Shown here in pieces: positions 12,432 through 21,207 of a stretch of 64,000 bases of DNA. The notes below the pieces were generated by a model. It searched no databases and was not told where the DNA came from. It was given only the letters and a program-made list of their open reading frames with translations. Within the stretch, counting starts at the first letter, position 1. Every line of letters starts with the position of its first letter. A program made the translations under genes and the position numbers. This DNA comes from Candidatus Phaeomarinobacter ectocarpi (GTDB lineage Bacteria > Pseudomonadota > Alphaproteobacteria > CGMCC-115125): positions 1 through 64,000 of the forward strand of contig NZ_HG966617.1 of the NCBI RefSeq assembly GCF_000689395.1, given 5' to 3'.

Positions 12432-13229
12432 TCAAGAAATAGGGTCTGCGCCGTATCGATGCAAGGCCGCACCGTTCTCGGTCAGCCAGATTTTTGCCCG
12501 TTCAATGTCGTCGATACGGGTTTTGACCAGCCTCCAGAAGTTCGGCCCGTGATTGTGCTCAATCAGATGGGCCGCTTCATGGGCTACGACATAGTCCAGT
12601 GCATAAGGCGGCGCAAAGATCAGCCGCCAGGAATAGTTGATGACCCGGCTGGTGGAACACGACCCCCACCGGCTGGCGGTATCCCGCAGGGTAATGCGTG
12701 CTGGCGATGTGCCGTAGGCGGCTGCGTGCGCCAGCGTGGCGTCTTCCAGATCGCGCCGCGCCTCGCGTTTCAGCCAGTCCGTCACGCGCCGGTTGATGTG
12801 CGCCGCATCCCCCGAGACCAAAAGGCGCGCGGGGCCATCACTCGTGGCAAAAAGCGGCAGATCAGGGTCCGCGTTGATCTGCGGGCCTTCAATACGCACC
12901 GGTGCACGAGCGCGCCCCTCGCGGTCATGCACAATCACATGCGGCTCACCGCGCACGGGAATGATCGCTCCGTCCACAAACGGCACAGGCTCTGGCAGAT
13001 CTTCCAGCCGTTCCGCCACCCATGCTTCGTGCTTTTGGGCAAAGGCCAAGGCGTTGGAAAATCCGCGAATGGACGGGCTGGTAATCGTGACCTCACGCCG
13101 CACCGGATCGACCTTGAGGATCATCCGGCGCGCGCGCTTGTTGGCCTTGAGCACAACGCCAACCTCACGGCCTGCCACCATCATGGTGGCCCGCTGGGTC
13201 GTATTGTTTTTGGCCACCTGTTTATTCAT
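12432..13229 (-). CDS. YgjP-like (DUF45) zinc metallopeptidase
   Basis: A 265-residue protein of the YgjP/WLM-type M48-like family. The zinc motif HEAAH is at 217-221, followed by a probable third ligand in EHNHGPNFW, and the family signature TASRWGSCS lies at 184-192. Members often sit near restriction-modification or housekeeping genes; the physiological substrate is unknown. The open frame continues upstream to 13475, but this would overlap most of the first 180 bases of the divergent VOC gene and the extra residues look like non-coding translation, so I chose the ATG at 13229. No strong ribosome site is visible. Confidence 0.85.
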   Translation of the reverse strand: MNKQVAKNNTTQRATMMVAGREVGVVLKANKRARRMILKVDPVRREVTITSPSIRGFSNALAFAQKHEAWVAERLEDLPEPVPFVDGAIIPVRGEPHVIVHDREGRARAPVRIEGPQINADPDLPLFATSDGPARLLVSGDAAHINRRVTDWLKREARRDLEDATLAHAAAYGTSPARITLRDTASRWGSCSTSRVINYSWRLIFAPPYALDYVVAHEAAHLIEHNHGPNFWRLVKTRIDDIERAKIWLTENGAALHRYGADPIS

Positions 13230-13294
13230 GAGCGTGCTGCGAATGCGTGCAGAGAGTATGGTCAGGTCGAATCGCCTCAGTGTAAAAGATCGCC

Positions 13295-13714
13295 ATGACC
13301 ATGCCACGCTTTCACCTTGCTTTCCCCGTTGATGATCTGACGCGCGCCCGCGCCTTTTATGGAGGCCTGTTGGGCTGCGCTGAAGGCCGGTCCTCCGAAA
13401 GTTGGGTGGATTTTGATTTTCACGGCCATCAGATCGTCGCGCATCTGGCACCTGATGAAGTGGGCCGTGCGGCAACCAATGCCGTGGACGGCGACAATGT
13501 ACCGGTACGCCATTTCGGTCTGATCCTCGCGTGGGATCAATGGGAAGCGTTGGCGGACAGTCTCAAACAGGCCGATACGGATTTCATCATTGAGCCACAC
13601 ACCCGCTTCAAGGGTCAGCCGGGCGAGCAGGCGACCATGTTCTTCCTCGATCCCGCAGGCAACGCGCTCGAGTTCAAGGCCTTTCGCGACGAAGCCGACA
13701 TTTTTGCGAAATAG
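13295..13714 (+). CDS. VOC-family (glyoxalase/dioxygenase-like) protein
   Basis: A 139-residue vicinal-oxygen-chelate fold protein: FHLAFPVDDLTRARAFYGGLLGC at the N-terminus is the classic first beta-alpha-beta module, and FFLDPAGNALEFKAF near the C-terminus supplies the usual metal-ligand Glu. A conserved His lies in RHFGLIL. Such proteins include glyoxalase I, extradiol dioxygenases and antibiotic-binding proteins, and the substrate cannot be assigned here. It is divergent from the metallopeptidase gene, with 65 bp between starts. Confidence 0.88.
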   Translation: MTMPRFHLAFPVDDLTRARAFYGGLLGCAEGRSSESWVDFDFHGHQIVAHLAPDEVGRAATNAVDGDNVPVRHFGLILAWDQWEALADSLKQADTDFIIEPHTRFKGQPGEQATMFFLDPAGNALEFKAFRDEADIFAK

Positions 13715-13739
13715 GCAGAAGGTCTAGAAACCCGCGTCT

Positions 13740-14363
13740 CTAGAGATATCGGCGCAGCCGTGCAGCCATCCGGTCGGGCCGGGTTTCATGTGTGAAGTTG
13801 GCCAGGAACGTATTGTCTTCGCTCATCAGATACACAACGGACGAGTGATCCATGGTGTAGCCCGCGCTTGAAGACGCATCTTCCACCTTGCGGTAGTAAA
13901 CCTTGTAGGCTTTGGCAGCGGCTTCAATCTGCTCCGGCGTGCCGGTCAGCCCAATGAAGTTGTCGCCGAAATGCTCAACATAGGCGGCCATGGTTTCAGG
14001 GTCGTCACGCTCCGGGTCCACCGTCACGAAAATCGGCGTAAACGCGTCTGCATCATCGCCCAACTCTTCAAGCGCCACTGACATCACCTGAAGCGCGGTC
14101 GGGCAGACATCCGGGCAGTAGGTAAAGCCGAAATAGATAAGGGTTTTCTTGCCCGCAAAATCAGCATCCGTTACCGGCTCACCGGCCTGATTAACCAATT
14201 CGAACGGACCGCCAATATTGGGCACCCCTGTCGACCGAACCGGCGCAGAGGTTGAAATATCCACAACCTGCGGCGCCCGAAGACCGCCGGTCATCAACAG
14301 TCCGATGGCCGTGAGAGCCACGACAGCGGTGGCGGCTGTAGCTACAAGCAGAAGTCGGTTCAT
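13740..14363 (-). CDS. SCO1/SenC-family copper chaperone or thiol-disulfide protein
   Basis: Membrane-anchored thioredoxin-fold protein that delivers copper to the CuA centre of cytochrome c oxidase or maintains its thiols. With the start at 14363 it has 207 residues: an N-terminal membrane anchor (about 3-25), the CxxxC motif at Cys83 and Cys87 in FTYCPDVCPT, and the conserved copper-ligand His173 in YTMDHSS. An upstream in-frame ATG at 14396 would add 11 residues before the anchor; neither has a clear ribosome site, so the start is uncertain. No cytochrome oxidase genes are adjacent. Confidence 0.92.
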   Translation of the reverse strand: MNRLLLVATAATAVVALTAIGLLMTGGLRAPQVVDISTSAPVRSTGVPNIGGPFELVNQAGEPVTDADFAGKKTLIYFGFTYCPDVCPTALQVMSVALEELGDDADAFTPIFVTVDPERDDPETMAAYVEHFGDNFIGLTGTPEQIEAAAKAYKVYYRKVEDASSSAGYTMDHSSVVYLMSEDNTFLANFTHETRPDRMAARLRRYL

Positions 14364-14513
14364 GGTCGGTTCAGCCTTTGTTACGCACTCTGCCATCCAT
14401 CAGGACGCTTGACGTCCCAGGAGCGGCGTGGCTTTTAACACCTATGCAGGCACTCCATATGGTGTGTCTGCCGCTCGAATTTCACGAGACTAGTACGTTC
14501 AGGACCCAGGATC

Positions 14514-15116
14514 ATGCAGACCAAGCGTCGCACACGCGATTGTGTTTCCGCAAAAACCCCGGCGACAATGCTCGCAAGTCTTGTCCTTTCCGTGTTTGTG
14601 GCCTTTGCGGCAACGCCCGCATCTGCCCAGCTCGTGGATGAAAACGAGATGGTTGTGGCCATCCGGTCCGGCGATCTTGCCGAGGTTGAGGAAGCTTTTC
14701 TGGCTGGCCTGAGCGCGAATGAGCGCAGCATTAAAGGTGTCCCGGCCCTTATCGAGGCTGTTCGGACAGGCAAGCGTGACATCGTGGCGCTGATGCTCGA
14801 GCGCAAAGCGCGGGTGAATGTTCCAGGCCGTCGCGACGGCCTGACCGCGTTGGAAGAAGCGGCCCGCATCAACCGGGCTGATCTCGCGCAGATGCTGATT
14901 GATGCCGGCGCCGACGTCGACAAGACCGGCAAGAATGGCCAGACGCCTTTGATGCTCGCAGCCAAATTGGGTCACACCGATGTCGTCGAGGTGCTGATCA
15001 ATGCAGACGCGTATCTCAATGACACTGACCCCACAGGACGCACGCCGCTGGTCCTGGCCCAGGAGCGCCGTCACCGGCAAACAGTCGAGCTATTGGTGGC
15101 CGCGGGCGCTGAATAA
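14514..15116 (+). CDS. Exported ankyrin-repeat protein
   Basis: A 200-residue protein with an N-terminal signal peptide ending near ATPASAQ (residues 34-40) and then four or five ankyrin repeats of about 33 residues (starting near 43, 75, 108, 141 and 174), recognisable by patterns such as GQTPLMLAAKLGHTDVVEVLI. It is probably periplasmic. Bacterial periplasmic ankyrin proteins (AnkB-type) are often linked to oxidative defence, but no catalase is next to this one. AGGA about 5 nt before the ATG supports the start. The partner protein is unknown. Confidence 0.85.
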   Translation: MQTKRRTRDCVSAKTPATMLASLVLSVFVAFAATPASAQLVDENEMVVAIRSGDLAEVEEAFLAGLSANERSIKGVPALIEAVRTGKRDIVALMLERKARVNVPGRRDGLTALEEAARINRADLAQMLIDAGADVDKTGKNGQTPLMLAAKLGHTDVVEVLINADAYLNDTDPTGRTPLVLAQERRHRQTVELLVAAGAE

Positions 15117-15157
15117 TCCGCGTGGTTCAGGTCATCAGGCTTGCCAGTTCATGGTGA

Positions 15158-16231
15158 GTGCGTATATCGCAAGGCATGGCTTCAAAACTGCCCAAGCGCG
15201 GAACGCTTCCACCTCCTGCCGAGAACACGCCGTGGCACCACCTGCCTGACGGCCGTTTTCGCAATCCGCCCGGGAGCCCCAATCGCACCGCGGGCCTCAA
15301 GGACATGCTGCCCTTCATGGAGCGCATGTTCCGGCACAGTTTTCGCGACATTGATATCCCTGATCATCACGTGGTTCCGCGCCCCCAGGCACTTGCTGCC
15401 CTCAAAAAAGCGCGTGATCCCGCAAACGATGACCGCGGCGTGGTGACATGGCTGGGACACGCCTCGTTCCTGTTGCGGATCGCCGGCAAAACCATTCTGA
15501 CCGACCCCTATCTCACGACCTATGCGGGCCCGGTTGGCTTTGGGCCCAAGCGCTACGTGCCTTCCGGCATTGCCATCCGCGACCTGCCTCCCATTGATGT
15601 GCTGGCGATCAGCCACAACCACTATGACCATCTGGACGAAACGGCCCTGCACAGACTGCCGGGCAAGGACACGATGACCGTAGTGGCTCCCCTGGGCCTG
15701 GGGGACTTCTTCCGTGAGCGCGGGTTCAAGTTCGTGGTCGATATGGACTGGTATCAGTCTTTGACCATGAACGACCTCACCATCAAGGCCCTGCCATGCG
15801 TGCACTGGTCCCGCCGGTCCGGCCTCGACACCAACAAGTCCCTGTGGGCTGCGTTCTCCTTTGATGGACCCGAAGGCCGGGTCTTCTTTGGGGGAGACAC
15901 GGCCTATGGTCCTGTCTTTGAGGAAATCGGCGCCCGGGAAGGTCCGTTTGATCTGGGCCTGATCGGCATCGGTGCTTACGAGCCGCGCAGGATCATGAAG
16001 GCCAGTCACGCCAACCCGGAAGAGGCCGTGCAGATCGGCATCGACATTGGCGCCCGCACGCTCGTGGGAATGCATTGGGGCACGGTCGTGCTGACGGAGG
16101 AGCCTCCCTTCGAACCACCCGTGAGGTTTGAAGCAGCCGGACGCGAGCGCGGTTTTGCTGACGATGATATCTGGATCATGCGCATTGGCGAAACGCGGTT
16201 TCTGCCCGTTCGCCGCACCGGAAACATCTAA
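15158..16231 (+). CDS. Metallo-beta-lactamase-fold hydrolase (UlaG/NAPE-PLD-like)
   Basis: A 357-residue member of the lactamase_B_2 group. The metal motif HxHxDH is at 153-158 (SHNHYDHLD), preceded by WLGHASFLLRIAGKTILTDP at 98-117 and followed by FFGGDTAYGPVF and the late His in GMHWGT. This architecture is shared by NAPE-hydrolysing phospholipase D and UlaG-like lactonases; the closeness of GPVGFGPKRYVPSGI to the NAPE-PLD group suggests a lipid or phosphodiester substrate, but this is inference. The start may be GTG 15158 or ATG 15176. It converges with the ABC permease gene, with 8 nt between them. Confidence 0.88.
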   Translation: MRISQGMASKLPKRGTLPPPAENTPWHHLPDGRFRNPPGSPNRTAGLKDMLPFMERMFRHSFRDIDIPDHHVVPRPQALAALKKARDPANDDRGVVTWLGHASFLLRIAGKTILTDPYLTTYAGPVGFGPKRYVPSGIAIRDLPPIDVLAISHNHYDHLDETALHRLPGKDTMTVVAPLGLGDFFRERGFKFVVDMDWYQSLTMNDLTIKALPCVHWSRRSGLDTNKSLWAAFSFDGPEGRVFFGGDTAYGPVFEEIGAREGPFDLGLIGIGAYEPRRIMKASHANPEEAVQIGIDIGARTLVGMHWGTVVLTEEPPFEPPVRFEAAGRERGFADDDIWIMRIGETRFLPVRRTGNI

Positions 16232-16239
16232 CGGTCGCG

Positions 16240-17082
16240 CTACTCGCCAATCGAGAGCAGCATGCCGCGTTCTTTCGCGGAGCGCAGAAACGCCATGAAG
16301 ATGATGTAGCCGCCTGCAAAGAAACCGACATTGAGCACGGCTGCAAAAGCCAGGCGCTGCCAGTCAATCACCTGGTCAAACAAAATGCTCCGCATACCCT
16401 CAAATACATAGGTCGGCGGCAGGCAAAGCGCGATGGCCTCCAGCCATCCCGGCATGACGCTCACCGGATAGTAGATGCCGCACAGGGGCACGAAGATAAA
16501 CGGCACAGCCCAGGCAAGGCTTTCCGCCCCCATGCCATTGCGCAGGATGATGCCGGTCACAACCAGCGCGATCGCCCACCCGAACACGACCAGGTTTGCA
16601 AAGAACGCAACCAGCGCGATGCCAAGTTCAAACAGATTGAACCCGAAGAACCAGACCGCAATGAGCAGGGCAGGAGCCATGCCGATGATCGTGCGGATAA
16701 TGCTCATGCCAACCAGCGCTGCCACAAACTCCACCGGCCGCAATGGCGACACCATCAGATGTCCGAAATTACGGCTCCACATTTCTTCAAAGAAGGAGAT
16801 CGTGAAGCCAAGCTGCCCGCGAAACATCAGCTCCCAAAGCAGGACGGATCCCACCAGCACGTCCCCTGCCATGGCAAACACATCGGTCGTCTGGGCAAGG
16901 AAGGTTTGCAGAAAGCCCCACATCACGAGGTTCATGGACGGCCAGTAGCCAAGTTCCAGTATGCGTGGCCACGACCCCTTGAGCAGATACCAGTAGCGCA
17001 ACACCATGGCGCTGATCCGGTTGAACGAGAACGCCGGGTTGTGGCGTTCGATGGCGGGAAGAGACTCCATGCGCTTGCTCAT
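16240..17082 (-). CDS. ABC-2 type transporter permease
   Basis: Integral membrane subunit of 280 residues with six predicted membrane segments (first near 55-75, last near 245-265) and the ABC-2 pattern GxxxxRxxEFVAALVG between segments. It pairs with the ATPase encoded directly upstream; the genes overlap by 4 nt (ATGA), so they are translationally coupled. Two-gene exporters of this type move antibiotics, polysaccharides or lipids outwards; nothing nearby indicates the cargo. Confidence 0.93.
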   Translation of the reverse strand: MSKRMESLPAIERHNPAFSFNRISAMVLRYWYLLKGSWPRILELGYWPSMNLVMWGFLQTFLAQTTDVFAMAGDVLVGSVLLWELMFRGQLGFTISFFEEMWSRNFGHLMVSPLRPVEFVAALVGMSIIRTIIGMAPALLIAVWFFGFNLFELGIALVAFFANLVVFGWAIALVVTGIILRNGMGAESLAWAVPFIFVPLCGIYYPVSVMPGWLEAIALCLPPTYVFEGMRSILFDQVIDWQRLAFAAVLNVGFFAGGYIIFMAFLRSAKERGMLLSIGE

Positions 17083-17873
17083 GAGGGTGCCCCCTCCATA
17101 AAGGCATCTTCCGCGCGAATGCCGGTGCCACGCGCCACATCCAGAAACACGTCTTCCATGTTGGTGCGTCCATAACGGGCCAGAAGATCTGCCGGTGTGC
17201 CACGGTCAACAATGCGCCCCTGAGTCATCATCAGCACATTGTCCGCCAGCCGTTCCACTTCACCCATATTGTGCGACGCCAGAAGTATGGTTGCGCCGGT
17301 GCGCGCCTTGTAGGTTTCAAAATAGCTGCGCACCCAGTCCGCTGTATCAGGATCAAGCGATGCTGTGGGTTCATCCAGCAGCAACAGCTCAGGCTCATTG
17401 ATCAACGCCTTTGCAAGGCCGACACGTGTTTTTTGACCGGCGGATAATTTGCCGGACGGCCGGTCCAGAAATTCCGTCAGTGCCAGGTCATCCGCAATCG
17501 CCAACACCCGGTCACGCACATGATTGAGCCCGTAAAGGCGCGCATAGACGGTTAGGTTTTCACGCACGGTCAACCGCATGGGCATGTCCACATAGGGGCT
17601 TTCAAAATTCATCAGCGCGTTTGCCTGACGCCTGTCGCGCAGCAGGTCAAATCCCAGCCCGCGCAGGGCCCCCCTGGTTGGCGTCACCAGACCCAGAACC
17701 ATGGCAATGGTCGTCGTCTTGCCGGCCCCGTTGCCACCAAGCAACGCCATGGTGCTTCCGCGCGCAACGCGGAAACTGATGCCGTCCACAGCAGTGACAG
17801 TGCCGTATGTCTTGGCGAGATCAACCACTTCCAGAGCCGGTGCAGCTGTCTCTGACGTACCATGCGGCGACAT
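17079..17873 (-). CDS. ABC transporter ATP-binding protein
   Basis: A 264-residue ATPase driving the permease encoded downstream. Walker A GGNGAGKT is at 46-53, the signature LSAGQ at 143-147, Walker B LLLLDEP at 163-169 and the H-loop His in ILLASHNM near 198. The daunorubicin/Nod-type ABC-2 exporter group is the best fit. The stop codon overlaps the permease start by 4 nt. Its start faces regB across 110 bp that must hold both promoters. Confidence 0.95.
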   Translation of the reverse strand: MSPHGTSETAAPALEVVDLAKTYGTVTAVDGISFRVARGSTMALLGGNGAGKTTTIAMVLGLVTPTRGALRGLGFDLLRDRRQANALMNFESPYVDMPMRLTVRENLTVYARLYGLNHVRDRVLAIADDLALTEFLDRPSGKLSAGQKTRVGLAKALINEPELLLLDEPTASLDPDTADWVRSYFETYKARTGATILLASHNMGEVERLADNVLMMTQGRIVDRGTPADLLARYGRTNMEDVFLDVARGTGIRAEDAFMEGAPS

Positions 17874-17983
17874 TGTGCGCTCCTTTGAGGCCGGAGTGGT
17901 CTATAGAAGGGTCGATATAGTATTCCGGCCAGCTTGCGTCAGAACATAGTGACCTTTACGGGATATACCTACGGCACATCCAC

Positions 17984-19384
17984 ATGACCGATAACACTCA
18001 GCCAGTTGACACCATTCTCAATCCTGCAGACCCGGGACAGGGCGCGACCTTGACCCGTGCTGTCTCGGATATTTTTGAGGCGGGACGTCTGCGGCTCCAG
18101 ACTTTGATCCTGCTGCGCTGGCTTGCCGTCGGGGGACAGGCCACCGCCGTCGTGTTTACAGCCTTCATCATGGACTTTGAGCTGCCCCTCGAGTGGTGCC
18201 TGGGTGCCATTGCAGCCTCGGCCTGGCTGAACGTTATTCTGACAGTCCGCTATCCCGCCCCGCGGCGTCTTGGGGAGCGCGAGGCCGCAGCCTATCTGGC
18301 CTATGACATTCTCCAGCTGGGTGTTCTGCTCTATCTGACGGGCGGCCTCGAAAATCCGTTCGCGTTTCTGTTCCTCGTTCCCGTGACCATTTCAGCAACG
18401 ACATTGTCGCTGCGCGCCACCATTGCCCTGGCAGCGCTGGCATTTGCACTGGTGACATTTCTCGGGCCGTACCACCTGCCATTGCCATGGTTTGCTGGCG
18501 AGGAAGTTCGGTTGCCGCCCTTGTGGCTGCTGGGCATGTGGGTCGCACTCGTGCTGGGCCTGGCCTTCATGACCGCTTATGCCTTTCGGGTGGCGCGCGA
18601 AGGGCGGCGCATGTCGGCTGCGTTGTCAGCAACCCAGCTGGTGCTTGCCCGCGAGCAGCGTCTGTCGGCGCTCGATGGTCTCGCCGCCGCCGCTGCTCAT
18701 GAGTTGGGCACGCCGCTCGCCACAATTTCTCTGGTCACCAAGGAACTGAAGCAGGAAGCCGGCAGCTCGCTGGACCCGGCACTCGTGGAAGATCTGGAGC
18801 TCCTGCACAGTCAGGCAGAACGGTGTCGCGACATCCTAGGCAATCTCAGCCTGCGGGGGCAGGCAGGCGACGTTGTCCATTCCCGCATGTCCCTGGCCGT
18901 ATTGCTGGATGAAGCAGCCGACCCGTTCCGTGACCGGGGCCGCGAGATTGCCATTGAGCTGTCACCCGACAGCGAAGCCAGTGCTGGCGAGCCACCGGAC
19001 TTCGTTCGCCAAACGGAAATCATGTATGCCCTGCGCAACCTGATTGAAAACGCAGTTGCGTTCTCCCGTACCAAAGTCGTGGTGGCAGCAAAATGGTCGG
19101 CAGACACAGTCGAGATATCCATCAGCGACGATGGACCTGGCTTTTCAGCCAATGTGATTGATCAGTTGGGCGAACCCTATGTGTCGACGCGCCGAACCGT
19201 CCCCGGCAGCAAATCCCCTGGCGCAGACATTGATGGCGGCGGTATGGGTCTGGGCTTCTTCATCGCCAAAACACTGATCGAGCGGACCGGTGCCCGTTTG
19301 GTGGCGGCCAATGCAACCCGCGGTCAGACGGGGGCCATTATCCGTCTCATCTGGCCCCGCCGTGTGGTGGAGCCGCGCGCTTAA
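17984..19384 (+). CDS. regB: Redox sensor histidine kinase RegB/ActS/PrrB
   Basis: Membrane histidine kinase that reports redox state to RegA. The 466-residue protein has six membrane segments (about 38-200), the quinone-binding signature GGLENPF at 120-126, the H-box AAAHELGTPL with phospho-accepting His239, and the Cys in SQAERCRDIL at 281, which matches the position of the redox-active Cys265 of Rhodobacter capsulatus RegB (about 40 residues after its His). N, G1 and G2 boxes follow (NLIENAVAFS, DDGPGFS, GGGMGLGFFIAKTL). The cognate regulator gene lies 217 bp downstream. The HELGTPL variant of the H-box is typical of this family. Confidence 0.96.
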   Translation: MTDNTQPVDTILNPADPGQGATLTRAVSDIFEAGRLRLQTLILLRWLAVGGQATAVVFTAFIMDFELPLEWCLGAIAASAWLNVILTVRYPAPRRLGEREAAAYLAYDILQLGVLLYLTGGLENPFAFLFLVPVTISATTLSLRATIALAALAFALVTFLGPYHLPLPWFAGEEVRLPPLWLLGMWVALVLGLAFMTAYAFRVAREGRRMSAALSATQLVLAREQRLSALDGLAAAAAHELGTPLATISLVTKELKQEAGSSLDPALVEDLELLHSQAERCRDILGNLSLRGQAGDVVHSRMSLAVLLDEAADPFRDRGREIAIELSPDSEASAGEPPDFVRQTEIMYALRNLIENAVAFSRTKVVVAAKWSADTVEISISDDGPGFSANVIDQLGEPYVSTRRTVPGSKSPGADIDGGGMGLGFFIAKTLIERTGARLVAANATRGQTGAIIRLIWPRRVVEPRA

Positions 19385-19601
19385 GGCCGTGAAAAAATGC
19401 ATGGGAGCCATGCCGGAATTCCCAAAGTGCGCGCTTTTGGCCCACCCGAAGGTAAACCCAATAAACCATTGAAAAACAAGGGAATACCGCAAAAGCGTGT
19501 TGCGAAAGTACGTTGATTTGGAGTGGATTTCCGCCATATAAAGAAGGCAAGAAAAAGCGTGGGCAAAACTCGCGCGCCAACCCAAAAAGGTGGCTCCTCA
19601 C

Positions 19602-20183
19602 ATGACCATGCAGGACTCAACAGATCTTCCCCGCGACACCTCTCGTGTGGATTCCCTGGAAGACAAATCACTGCTGCTGGTGGACGACGACCAGCCCTTC
19701 CTCAACCGTCTCGGGCGGGCAATGGAACGGCGCGGGTTCGAAGTGCGCACGGCATCCAGTGTGGGTGAAGGTCTGGCAGAAGTGCGTCGCGCGGCACCGG
19801 CATTCGCTGTGGTTGATCTGCGACTGGAGGACGGCACCGGACTTGATGTTGTCCAGGCCCTGCATGGAGCCCGTGAAGACGCCCGTGCGGTCATGCTGAC
19901 AGGCTACGGCAACATCACAACTGCGGTGGCAGCTGTAAAACTCGGTGCTGTTGATTATCTCGCCAAGCCTGCCGATGCGGATGATGTGGAGGCCGCCCTT
20001 CTGGCGCGGCCGGACGCCCTGCCCGAGCCACCGGAAAATCCCATGTCAGCGGATCGGGTTCGCTGGGAACACATTCAGCGCGTCTATGAACTGTGCGGTC
20101 GCAATGTGTCCGAGACCGCGCGCCGTCTCAACATGCACCGGCGGACACTCCAGCGCATTCTGGCCAAGCGCTCCCCGCGCTAG
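19602..20183 (+). CDS. regA: Redox response regulator RegA/ActR/PrrA
   Basis: DNA-binding response regulator controlled by RegB; in relatives it governs respiration, carbon and nitrogen fixation and hydrogen use. The 193-residue product has an acidic pocket LLVDDD at 25-30, phospho-acceptor Asp72 (VVDLRLEDG), Lys in DYLAKPAD, a Pro-rich hinge and a C-terminal Fis-type helix-turn-helix, NVSETARRLNMHRRTLQRIL. ATG 19602 is used here; GTG 19590 and ATG 19608 are alternatives. Its TAG stop shares the CTAG tetranucleotide at 20180-20183 with the convergent hldD stop. Confidence 0.95.
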   Translation: MTMQDSTDLPRDTSRVDSLEDKSLLLVDDDQPFLNRLGRAMERRGFEVRTASSVGEGLAEVRRAAPAFAVVDLRLEDGTGLDVVQALHGAREDARAVMLTGYGNITTAVAAVKLGAVDYLAKPADADDVEAALLARPDALPEPPENPMSADRVRWEHIQRVYELCGRNVSETARRLNMHRRTLQRILAKRSPR

Positions 20184-21166
20184 CGGTACGAGTCGTCTGC
20201 CTCGAGATAGGTGCGGACATAATCCGCCACACCGTCTTCCAGTGACGTGAACGGCTGCGTGTATCCAGCCTGCCGCAAGCGGTCCATCTGAGCCTGCGTG
20301 AAGTACTGATACTTGTCACGGATCTGTTCCGGCGTATCCACATACTCGATGTTGGCCTGCCGGTTGAGCGCGGTGAATGTCGCATTCGCAAGGTCTTTGA
20401 AACTGCGCGCTTCCCCGGTCCCCAGATTGAACAATCCGCTGACGGACGGTGTTTCAAGTAGCCACGACACCACGCGCGCACAATCTTTGACATACACAAA
20501 GTCGCGCAGCTGCCCGCCATCCTCGTAGTTGGGATTGTGCGACTTGAACAATCTGACCGGGCCGCCACTGCGTGCATCTGGATGAATGTGCGCAACGACG
20601 CTCTTCTGCCCACCCTTGTGATATTCGTTGGGCCCATAGACGTTGAAGAATTTGAGGCCAACCCATTGCGGTGGTTTGGCACCGCCCGCTGACAGATGCC
20701 GGGCAATCCGCCGATCCACCAAGTGCTTGGACCAGCCATAGGCGTTGAGCGGCTTGAGCTGCGCCAGCGCATCAAGGCCCATGTCATCATCAAAGCCTGC
20801 GTCTCCATCACCATAAGTGGCAGCTGACGACGCATAGATAAGCCGCGTGCCCGTGGCAGCCGCCCAGTACCATAGATCATTGGTCAGCCGGATATTGGAG
20901 CGCACGATCAGATCAACATCTGTTTCTGTCGTGGATGAAATGGCACCCATATGAATGACTGCGTCGATCTGGCCTGCATTCTTGTGCAGGAAGTCGAACA
21001 GTGCCTCAGGCGCAATCACGTCTTCGAGTTCGCAGTTGGCAATGTTGCGCCACTTGTCGCCATCTTCCAGCCAGTCGCAAACCACAAGCCCGGTTCGTCC
21101 GTCTTCGGACAATTGTGCCAGAATGTTAGAGCCGATAAATCCCGCGCCGCCGGTAACAACAATCAT
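20180..21166 (-). CDS. hldD: ADP-L-glycero-D-manno-heptose 6-epimerase
   Basis: Converts ADP-D-glycero-beta-D-manno-heptose to the L-glycero form used in the lipopolysaccharide inner core. The 328-residue short-chain dehydrogenase-like enzyme has the Rossmann motif GGAGFIGSNI at 6-15, the sugar-binding segment YASSAATYGDG, the active-site YGWSKHLVD and LKFFNVYGPNE. Length matches the family. It lies 41 nt downstream of hldE in the same orientation, giving both late steps of heptose activation in one operon. Confidence 0.96.
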   Translation of the reverse strand: MIVVTGGAGFIGSNILAQLSEDGRTGLVVCDWLEDGDKWRNIANCELEDVIAPEALFDFLHKNAGQIDAVIHMGAISSTTETDVDLIVRSNIRLTNDLWYWAAATGTRLIYASSAATYGDGDAGFDDDMGLDALAQLKPLNAYGWSKHLVDRRIARHLSAGGAKPPQWVGLKFFNVYGPNEYHKGGQKSVVAHIHPDARSGGPVRLFKSHNPNYEDGGQLRDFVYVKDCARVVSWLLETPSVSGLFNLGTGEARSFKDLANATFTALNRQANIEYVDTPEQIRDKYQYFTQAQMDRLRQAGYTQPFTSLEDGVADYVRTYLEADDSYR

Positions 21167-21207
21167 GGGTGTGTCGATCCTGGGGTGAGTGTCATCAAGG
21201 CGCGCAT